A DNA stretch of 64,000 nucleotides, taken from Eledone cirrhosa. Its lineage: Eukaryota > Mollusca > Cephalopoda > Octopoda > Eledonidae. The position numbers were made by a program, and so were the translations under genes. The notes under the pieces are model-generated. The model saw nothing but the letters and a program-made list of their open reading frames with translations, ran no database searches and was not told the origin of the DNA. The DNA is taken from contig OZ024747.1 of assembly GCA_964016885.1 (NCBI GenBank), forward strand, positions 7,599,795 to 7,663,794, given 5' to 3'. This document shows positions 59,001-64,000 of this stretch, one piece after another; within the stretch, counting starts at the first letter, position 1, and every line of letters begins with the position of its first letter.

Positions 59001-61069
59001 TTTTCCATGCTGGTATGGGTTGGACGGGACTTTTTGAGGCAATGTTTTACAGCCAGATACCTTTCCTGACACCAACGTTTTTAGTTGTTTCTTATGATAC
59101 ATAGGGATATAGTGTACCGATTCTAAACCTGATATACACAGTTTATTAAACTAATTACATTTGTGACTGTCAAAAACACTCCTGATTATTATGAAGGCCA
59201 GAAATAACTATATATAAATAACAATAAAAATATACAGAATCTCATGAAATTGATATATATACAAATAAACAGAAAGAATATTGGTAAAACATTGCCATCA
59301 AATTTCCCTCCAAATACAAAGTCTCTCCAAAACCTAGAGGCTCATCAGACTGGAGCTTATCTCAGTTTTATTGGCATTGAGCAACTAAGAGTTCAAGGTG
59401 CCGGTCCATCGCAGGTTTAAACCCCAGCTGTTGATGTTGGTACTCATTTTCAGCTGAGTTGACTGGAGCAATGTGAAATGAAGTGTTTTACTCAAGAACA
59501 CAACATGCCACCTGGTCCAAGAATCAAACTCACAACATTATGACTGAAATCCCAAGCCCTAACCACTAGGTTGTGCACTTTCACATATATATATATATGA
59601 ACATATGTATTGTAAAATCTGAGAAAACCGCCAATGTTAATGTTTGTTGTTGTTTCAGAAGAGAAATTTATGATAAATCTCCATAATAATGCGAAGGAGA
59701 GAGCACACAATAACCTCACAAAATGCAGTAAGTATATTCTTTGCATATTACTAACAAAACTATTGAAGGTGTGTAGCTCAGTGGTTAGGGTGTTGGGCTC
59801 ATGATTGTAATGTCATGAGCTTGATTCCCTTACTGGGCAGCGCATTGTGTCCTTGAACAAGGCGCTTTAATTCACATTTCTTCAATCCACTCAACTGGAA
59901 AAAAAGGGAATCCCACTTAAATTTCAAAGGGTCAGCCATGTCACACACTATGTCATGCTGAATCTCTCTTAGAACAATGTTGTGTACACGTATCTGTGGA
60001 ATGCTCAGTCATTTGCTCATCAGTTTTGCAAGAAGCTTGTTCTGTTGTTTAGAACTGACAGAGGTCCAACAACATAACTGCAAAGGCATGAACAATGGCC
60101 AGCAACACCCGCTGCATCAGTCACCCCACCTCGCAAGGCTCCTTCCTCAGGAGGGCTGCTGTCATTCCGATTTTACAGAGGAGGTCAGCTGTACAGGGTC
60201 TCGACAATGTCTGGTGCAGATTGATTTCTTTCTTTTTGTTTTGCTTTTCTTTTCAACATTGTTAACATCTGGACAACTGATTTCTATTACTGTGCTCACT
60301 TAGTTTACTTTAACCCTTTACCATTTTCATTACTCTATATTTACTATTGTATTTTCACGGTAAACACTTTATTTCACATAATATTGAATCTATGAGATTT
60401 TGATATTATTAATTTTGAGAACAATATCTTAACATTGGTATGAGAGACCAGTTACAGCTGAGCAGAAAGAGGTGAGAGAATTCTGGCAGGATATGGCCGG
60501 TTTAAATGCTAAAGGGTTGATCCTTCCTGTGTGGTCTGCTGTAACTACATTTTACACAGATGTTCTCATTGGATGTATGTATTTGTATGTCTGTGTTATT
60601 AATGTTAATACTGATGATGATGTTATAGTTGATAAGGGTTTGAAAATGTGAGCGTCCCAAACGCAGAAAATGACTAATATATCTATCCTTATAAATAATA
60701 GCTAAGAAAAATTGGGTAAATTACTCTTAGAGACAGAAAAAGTGGACAGAAGTGCCTCCCAGCACTCTGTAAGATATTATTGTTACAGATGCTGCTTCCA
60801 TTAAATAAAGAAACCATTATTGTTTTTATTGCCAGCAATATTTCTATATTTCTCATAATGCACCTGCTCTCTTTCTCATTACAGGTGAATCAGCTGCATT
60901 GGATACCCTGAAGAATGCAGTAAAAGCACTGCATGACCTGCGTATCATCAAAATCTACCATCCAGATGGTGATACGAAGAAACCAAAGATGGTGAGCCTG
61001 CTGTACGAAAATGATGTCAGACAGCGACTCTATGACATCATTGATCTGCTTGAACATATGCGTGAATGA
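39794..61069 (+). CDS. GPAM: Mitochondrial-type glycerol-3-phosphate 1-O-acyltransferase (GPAT1), 22 coding exons
   Basis: Family role: acylates sn-glycerol-3-phosphate with acyl-CoA to lysophosphatidic acid, the first step of glycerolipid synthesis, at the mitochondrial outer membrane. Exons (1-22): 39794-40054, 43594-43707, 44049-44119, 44457-44564, 45307-45350, 46016-46118, 47131-47227, 47475-47611, 48673-48766, 49017-49146, 49532-49614, 50394-50507, 51254-51449, 52880-52950, 53557-53702, 54487-54605, 55229-55377, 55815-55898, 57881-57967, 58282-58408, 59659-59727, 60885-61069. Every junction is GT/AG and phases are consistent throughout. The sum is 2589 nt, giving 862 aa plus TGA; vertebrate GPAM is about 828 aa. 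Acyltransferase motifs: HKSHLD (277-282), GGFFIRR (319-325), EGGRSRSG (360-367), VPITISY (395-401). Two hydrophobic stretches (about 520-536 and 618-634) fit the two membrane spans of the family. Length and motif context favour GPAM over GNPAT. Introns hold SINEs, LINE tails, MITEs and a minisatellite. The N-terminus (exon 1) is the least certain part. Confidence 0.95.
40148..40368 (+). mobile_element. tRNA-derived SINE family A, diverged long subfamily
   Basis: GGGTGGTTGAATGGTAGAAT, GAGTTCAAATCCCACTGAG, CATCCTTCCAGGGTC, TTGACTTTCCTCTTCCC, GGCCTTGTGCC. In GPAM intron 1. Confidence 0.85.
40850..41085 (-). mobile_element. LINE 3' tail fragment
   Basis: Contains CCATGCTGGCATGGGTTGAA, CTACAGTTGGATGGCCATCC, ACACCAACC and two repeats of the ACAGGGCGTACTGGATGC type, in tail order. 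In GPAM intron 1. Confidence 0.65.
41708..41825 (+). mobile_element. tRNA-derived SINE family A, 5'-truncated
   Basis: TCAAATCCTGCCGAGGTTAA to AGTAGAAACAATTATT. In GPAM intron 1. Confidence 0.88.
41930..42130 (+). pseudogene. Fragment of the same decayed RT family
   Basis: Parallel to 17430-17560: both read GGGATGTGGT, then CCAAGAAC, a TCTCCACTG block, and TGATACTTTGACA. Lies inside GPAM intron 1. Confidence 0.55.
42855..42990 (-). mobile_element. tRNA-derived SINE family B, partial
   Basis: TTTCTACAGCTGAGTGAACT, AAGAATCAAACTCATAACC and CTAAACACTAAGCCATATG. In GPAM intron 1. Confidence 0.75.
43237..43380 (-). mobile_element. tRNA-derived SINE family A, diverged
   Basis: ACTGGTACTTTATATATCAA, AAAGCAAAGTTGACCTCAG, GGGGGTTGAACACTGA and GGCTCTGCCAATTCACCACC. 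Confidence 0.75.
45440..45650 (+). mobile_element. LINE 3' tail fragment
   Basis: AAAACACCCAGTCCATGCTG through ACATCCAGCTGGAGAAACC to GACATTAAACAGTGATGATG. In GPAM intron 5. Confidence 0.65.
46500..46620 (+). repeat. Family C repeat
   Basis: CAGCCTACCATCTTAGAAAA to CATAGGTCTGCTTGATTAAG, directly continued by the 34-bp minisatellite. Confidence 0.6.
46618..47050. repeat. Minisatellite, 34-bp period, in GPAM intron 6
   Basis: About 12-13 copies of a unit containing AGTTAACCATCAGTCTGTAC, with two alternating variants (AACCTTTGAGTTAACC and TACCTTTGGGTTAGCC). Ends about 80 bp before exon 7. Confidence 0.88.
47475..47611 (+). CDS. GPAM: GPAM exon 8: acyltransferase motif I
   Basis: Starts after TTACAG and ends at a GTTTGT donor, leaving two bases of a split Gly codon. 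It encodes residues 267-311 with HKSHLD at 277-282; the His and Asp form the H(X)4D catalytic pair of glycerolipid acyltransferases. The following stretch containing PYVAAGDNLNIP matches the conserved vertebrate block (APYIASGNNLNIP type). Confidence 0.95.
47815..48250 (+). repeat. Family C repeat hosting a hAT-like MITE
   Basis: ACATGCTAGAAATATAGCAA to GGGGTGGTCACGACTGGAAT, interrupted at 47870-48162. In GPAM intron 8. Confidence 0.65.
47870..48162. mobile_element. hAT-like MITE in GPAM intron 8
   Basis: Inverted ends CAGTGTTTCCCAACC and GGTTGGGAAACCCTG. Flanks CTCAAGAG and CCCTAGAG agree at 6 of 8 bases, consistent with an aged 8-bp duplication. Inserted at the same point of the same host repeat as the copy at 20784. 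Confidence 0.78.
48673..48766 (+). CDS. GPAM: GPAM exon 9: acyltransferase motif II
   Basis: Encodes residues 312-343 including LGGFFIRRRLD, the glycerol-3-phosphate-binding motif II (GGFFIRR at 319-325). The acceptor is TTTCAG at 48672 and the donor is GTAAAT. Confidence 0.95.
49017..49146 (+). CDS. GPAM: GPAM exon 10: acyltransferase motif III
   Basis: Encodes residues 344-386 with FIEGGRSRSGK, motif III. The second glycine (EGG) replaces the threonine usual in vertebrate GPAM (EGT); EGG is the form seen in bacterial PlsB. The exon ends with GGLLSVIVDTF, also conserved in the family. Confidence 0.95.
49532..49614 (+). CDS. GPAM: GPAM exon 11: acyltransferase motif IV
   Basis: Encodes the end of residue 387 to residue 414, including IVPITISYEKLVEG. 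VPITISY corresponds to motif IV, which contributes to the acyl-CoA/substrate pocket. Flanked by TTTCAG and GTAAGA. Confidence 0.93.
50030..50325 (+). mobile_element. LINE 3' tail fragment, partly duplicated
   Basis: Contains GTGCCACGATAAAATGCACC, GGTGTTAGAAAAGGCATCC and a second copy of the AAAACGCATCCAGAACAC segment. In GPAM intron 11. Confidence 0.55.
50890..51125 (-). mobile_element. LINE 3' tail fragment
   Basis: Very similar to 34092-34315: GCTAGCATGGGTTAGACGGG, TGTTGTGGGCAGTGTCC, GCTGGATGCCCTTCCTAACA and two GTGGGCTGGGTGC repeats. In GPAM intron 12, antisense. Confidence 0.75.
51254..51449 (+). CDS. GPAM: GPAM exon 13: Ser-rich linker
   Basis: Begins EFIEYY right after the conserved PQPFSLK of exon 12. 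It then carries a serine-rich, probably disordered linker (SSSMSSSLSSST-type composition) and ends LAEHIVY, which matches the block just before the first membrane span in vertebrate GPAM. Confidence 0.92.
51500..51960 (+). pseudogene. LINE RT fragment in GPAM intron 13
   Basis: Reads ICNKIWLTGEWP...WTQSLF and, after frameshifts, a PSKVMLRVI-like stretch, the segment before RT motif A in a widespread invertebrate LINE. The later part (51780-51950) has the DQLNYRL...WEELAKD composition of a C-terminal tail. Confidence 0.55.
52540..52752 (-). mobile_element. tRNA-derived SINE family B (different head), with LINE-like tail
   Basis: On the minus strand: head ATGGCTTAGTGGTTAGAGC (A box) and GAGTTCAATTCTCAGACC (B box), then TTCCTTGAGCAAGACACTT, CAGCTGTAGAAATCAAGCC and a tail GCAGACGTAAAATGAAATG plus (ATG)n. 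The tail matches the 3' end of the RTE-like LINE. In GPAM intron 13. Confidence 0.85.
52880..52950 (+). CDS. GPAM: GPAM exon 14: first predicted membrane span
   Basis: Short 71-nt exon encoding a hydrophobic helix with MMSTNILAFLLL and ending YRQ, aligned with the MSTHIVACLLL block of vertebrate GPAM. The donor is GTAGGT. Confidence 0.92.
53209..53414. mobile_element. piggyBac-like MITE, copy 3 (inverted)
   Basis: Same element in opposite orientation with TTAA on both sides. In GPAM intron 14, about 140 bp before exon 15. Confidence 0.85.
56035..57015 (-). pseudogene. Second close copy of the same LINE 3' end, in GPAM intron 18
   Basis: Nearly the same sequence as 34050-35062. The frame 57032-56358 keeps FCYLGDRISNGGGCSEST, MLHGSETWALKVEDL and GRPKMTWDEVIKADL. 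It lies antisense to GPAM between exons 18 and 19 and ends in a long (ATC)n at 56037-56075. Confidence 0.85.
57080..57210 (+). mobile_element. LINE extreme 3' end
   Basis: ATGACAAAGGATCGCAACAT, then CCATGCAAGCATGGAAAAGC and a GATGATGATG tail. Sits beside the antisense copy at 56035-57015, giving a tail-out inverted arrangement. Confidence 0.6.
57289..57420 (+). mobile_element. tRNA-derived SINE family A, 5'-truncated
   Basis: CGCCGAGGTTAGCTTTGCCT to GTGGAAACAATTATATT, long subfamily. In GPAM intron 18. Confidence 0.88.
57695..57860 (+). repeat. Interspersed repeat (family D)
   Basis: GTGGCCTGTTTGGCTTCCTG, AAAATTACCTTGAATTGTTT, AGCCATTTATCATGTGGCCC. A second copy is at 61395-61560. Ends just before the acceptor of GPAM exon 19. 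Confidence 0.6.
58970..59085 (-). mobile_element. LINE/SINE 3' tail with (ATC)n
   Basis: (CAT)n followed by CACGTTGACTTTTCCATGC, GGTATGGGTTGGACGGG and CAGATACCTTTCCTGACACC, the family tail in reverse. In GPAM intron 20. Confidence 0.6.
59395..59580 (-). mobile_element. tRNA-derived SINE family B, diverged
   Basis: CAGCTGAGTTGACTGGAGCA, GTTTTACTCAAGAACACAAC, AATCAAACTCACAACATTA and CCCTAACCACTAGGTTGTG, the reversed order of body, B box and A box. In GPAM intron 20. Confidence 0.8.
59765..59905 (+). mobile_element. tRNA-derived SINE family B-like
   Basis: GTGTAGCTCAGTGGTTAGGG (A box), ATGAGCTTGATTCCC (B box), CCTTGAACAAGGCGCTTTAA. Begins close after GPAM exon 21. Because of its SINE body it is not a tRNA gene. 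Confidence 0.75.
60314..60516. mobile_element. piggyBac-like MITE, copy 4
   Basis: CCCTTTACCATTTT at the left, AAATGCTAAAGGG at the right, flanked by TTAA and TTGA. In GPAM intron 21. Confidence 0.82.
60885..61069 (+). CDS. GPAM: GPAM last coding exon and stop
   Basis: Begins after ATTACAG and encodes the last 60 complete codons (KNAVKALHDLRIIKIY and following), ending HMRE and TGA at 61067-61069. The vertebrate C-terminus has a comparable NAVKMFKDIGVF block. I could not fix a polyadenylation site in the AT-rich sequence downstream. Confidence 0.93.
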
Positions 61070-61394
61070 ACACTTGTCTGCATTGTCACAGATACAGACA
61101 TACCTCCTGTCTCCATTTGTAACTCTTTGCACCCATTATATATAGTAGTTTATTATTATTGTTATTATCATTGTTATTTTGTTTATAGTGTTGTTATTAT
61201 TATTATTATTTTCTTTTATTCAATACAGTTGTGTGCAGTTAATGTGTTTGTTTATGCACATGTGTATATTATGTATGTGTATACTATATATGTGTATATT
61301 ATGTATGTGTATACTATGTATGTGTATGCACATGTGTATACTATGTATGTGTATATGAATATGCACTGTATATTAACTTACTGTCACAATATAG

Positions 61395-61560
61395 CTGTTA
61401 TGGGCAAACTGTGACCCTCAGGCTAAATGTGGCCCATTTGGCTTTCTGAATGGCACACCTACTTTTAAAATTACCTTGAATTTTTTTTTTTAGTAGTGCA
61501 ACCTACTTTATGATAAGCCATAGTTCATGTAACCCTCTACTGTAAAAAAAGGTTCCCCCA
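61395..61560 (+). repeat. Interspersed repeat (family D)
   Basis: TGTGGCCCATTTGGCTTTCT, AAAATTACCTTGAATTTTT, ATAAGCCATAGTTCATGTAA. Downstream of GPAM. Confidence 0.6.
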
Positions 61561-62434
61561 TGCCTGCTATATTGTTTAGTTGTGTCCCTTGTCATGTCTC
61601 TGTGTATACATTGTAGTTTACATATATAAACATCTTCGCCTGTATGTATGTATATGTCTAAGGAAGTGGCTACATGACTATATTGTCAGATCATTAGTGG
61701 TAGCAGAGCTAAGGGTGAACAATTGAGATGTAGAAAGTGCAATATATATTGTATGTATACATGTAAGATGTATTGTATATCTATATGTATGTAGAGGTGT
61801 AGGCTGAATGCAGTATATATATATATAGTGTGTGTATGCACATGTGTGTGTGTTAGTGTATATATACTTACTGTAAATAGATAATATAATATAGGTACAG
61901 CATACAGTGGTGCTGAGTTTGTCCTCTTAAAAGAGCTGGGGCCGGAAAGGTGGTTCATAGGTATTTCATCTACAGGATCACCACTTGTCATGTAACATGT
62001 TGGTTTACTTTATAATGTAAAAACATGTTTATATATATATGTGTAGTATTGTATAGAAGTATGTGTGTGTATATATAATGTAAGAACACATTTTATGTTT
62101 TAGTGCTTATTGTATGAACAAGGCAGGTTTGTCAAACAATATCTTTTTTATTTATTTTTTGGTTTAGTTTTATTTTGATCCCCATCAAAACCTAGCAGTA
62201 AACTGAATCTGTGACCAAGTCTCTCTTCTCGTGTGGAAAGGCATCAGCATTGACACATCACATTCTCTGGATGTAGAAAATCCTAATTGATAATTAATAA
62301 GTTTGGTTTAAAACCCTACTCATTCCATTTAGGACTATTTGTGCTCTGTAGGAAAGTTATAATTATCACATTACTGACTCTGTTGACTTATTTATTTTTA
62401 TGTAAGAAATATTACTATTTATAGTGGCAAAGGA

Positions 62435-62641
62435 CGGTGGATTGGCAGAATTGGTAGTTCATTGATTAAAATACCATGATAGCATTTGATCTGAGTTCAA
62501 ATTGCACTAATGTCAACTTTGCCTTTCATTTTTCCAGGTTGATAAAATAAAGTACCAATCAAGTATTGGTTGCTGATTTAATCAACTTTGCCCTTCCCCT
62601 AAATTGTTGGCCTTGTGCCTAAATTAGAAACAATTATTATT
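62435..62641 (+). mobile_element. tRNA-derived SINE family A, full length
   Basis: GGACGGTGGATTGGCAGAAT through GAGTTCAAATTGCAC to TTAGAAACAATTATT, downstream of the GPAM stop. If the GPAM 3' UTR is long it may lie within it. Confidence 0.85.
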
Positions 62642-63054
62642 ATAGTCTATAATACATCAAGAGTTTGTTTTCTTACATCATAAAGAATTAGGTAAAACCT
62701 GTAGATATACAAATATTTCTAATAATGTAATAACAACATTTACAAACCCTGTTGTTATTAGAGATGGAATTACATTAGCAGAGATAGTAGAATGCTTAAA
62801 TTTGTTATATCTTGTTTTGTCTCTATATTTTGAGTTCACATCTCGTCAGATTAAGGCTTAATCTTGATATGTCACATTCATCTCTCTATGATATACAAAT
62901 TTATCCAAACTCACAAACCTATCTTCAATGAAGGATACATTGGATAATGTTCTACATAGCCAAAATACTCTCAAATAATATCCGTCTATCTTAACTGAAG
63001 GACACATTTTGATAATGTTCTAGATAGCTAAATATCCTTCAAATGATACTTTTC

Positions 63055-63180
63055 TGTCTCAAATGAAGGACACATTTGATAATGTTGTTGTAGATACTCC
63101 AAAAATTATGGGATGGTCATGGGTGGAATGCCTTTGATTGCAGCTCTGCTCAACCATATCTAGTCTGGGGCTAAACAACT
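63055..63180 (+). repeat. Family C repeat
   Basis: GAAGGACACATTTGATAATG, GGGATGGTCATGGGTGGAAT, GCTCTGCTCAACCATATCTA. The stretch 62940-63060 holds two more degenerate copies of its first part. Confidence 0.6.
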
Positions 63181-64000
63181 TATAGACCCACTGTATTGCA
63201 GCAATAAACTCCTAGATCTCATATGTCTCCCTATAAAGCCATTGAACCATATACATCTCCTGGGTCACAGGTCATATGTCTCCAAAATGTTTAAATTACG
63301 CTGTTTTTTTTAAAATTCTAGTGTCTTTCTAAGGATAAGAGATGTGCCCCTCTAAGAGTCAAACACCAGTAGATAATGAGGGTCTGTCTTTTAGGGGTTT
63401 ATTTTACACACTGTCTGAATAAATATTAATGCTGTCCCCTCTTCTAAGTTATATATTACACATTCAAGATCATAACTGTCTGCCGATGGATTATATTAAC
63501 ATGTGTTCTCATTGGTTCATGTCATAGCTCCCTATCACATTCTCACACCTACTGGATCCACACCAAATCTTCAAAATCAAACTACACAACAGCATGTCAA
63601 ACTGTTTTCCTCCCAAATCACAATATTCTCTGGGAGTATCTCTCTACTGGTCAGTTACTGGATCATATTTGTTGTTCAGCCCTAGATTGACCTTAATTAT
63701 CCCTTTTGTGTTTTATTTAGCAGTACATTTGGGACTACATTATCCAATACGTCTTTTTTAAAGGCAATTTTGTTTTTATTTCTAGCAGGTCCTCTCATTG
63801 GCTCGTGTATAACAACTGTTTATTTCTATGGGGTACATCACAGACTCACTCAATAAGGATCCTCGTTACACACTTATATCATAAACCACATTTGATTTAT
63901 TTAAGATCACTTAGTACACCCAGTGTTTCCATAATGACTCCATTTCCATAACCACTGGATCATACATTAAATCTACCATCCAGGCAATACATTTTAACTA

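Noticed and set aside
59765..59840. Genuine tRNA gene
   Set aside because: A and B boxes are present but the sequence continues into a SINE body and the cloverleaf is incomplete.
39794..61069. GNPAT (peroxisomal DHAP acyltransferase) instead of GPAM
   Set aside because: The GGFFIRRRLD block, the post-catalytic membrane-span region and the 862-aa length follow GPAM; GNPAT is shorter and differs in these blocks.

Overview
The window looks like cephalopod nuclear DNA, most likely from an octopus. It is AT-rich and full of (TA)n, (CA)n, (ATT)n and (ATG)n microsatellites. It carries at least 17 copies or fragments of a tRNA-derived SINE with the head and body typical of octopus SINEs, many non-LTR retrotransposon relics, and one intron-rich animal gene. 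The species assignment is inference from repeat style, not from a database match.

The one conventional gene is on the + strand in the right third. It is a complete 22-exon coding sequence (39794-61069) for a mitochondrial-type glycerol-3-phosphate acyltransferase (GPAM/GPAT1). I built the model exon by exon. Every junction is GT/AG, all codon phases agree, and the spliced product is 862 aa with the four acyltransferase motifs in order. A 3' splice site 16 bases before the ATG implies at least one non-coding 5' exon further upstream. A CpG-rich block at about 690-1110 is one candidate promoter/first exon, unproven.

The left 39 kb is repeat-dominated. 1-7 kb: SINEs and LINE tails. 7.8-12.3 kb: a full-length-looking Dong/R4-like retrotransposon on the minus strand with an intact 1124-aa ORF, flanked by (ATT)n, next to a 5'-truncated relative. 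13-15.1 kb: a broken Jockey/CR1-like LINE. 16.5-17.6 kb: a decayed reverse transcriptase. 24.8-26.5 kb: five tandem 310-bp units. 27-39 kb: SINEs, TTAA-flanked MITEs, a LINE 3' end, a 10 x 42 bp minisatellite and a large foldback element.

The most notable object is the 310-bp array. Each unit contains a complete type I hammerhead ribozyme: CTGATGA core, four-pair stem II, GAAA, a palindromic ACGCGT stem III, and an extended stem I closed by a perfect 15-bp helix. A transcript would be expected to self-cleave into 310-nt monomers, the organisation of retrozymes and hammerhead satellites. The first partial unit is inverted and the array lies between (TA)n tracts, which suggests insertion as a concatemer.

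Other structure worth attention: four piggyBac-like MITEs, two different hAT-like MITEs at the same place in two copies of one host repeat, sharing of a 3' tail between a LINE and a SINE, and repeated insertion of the Dong-like family into ATT repeats, once about 110 bp upstream of the first GPAM coding exon.
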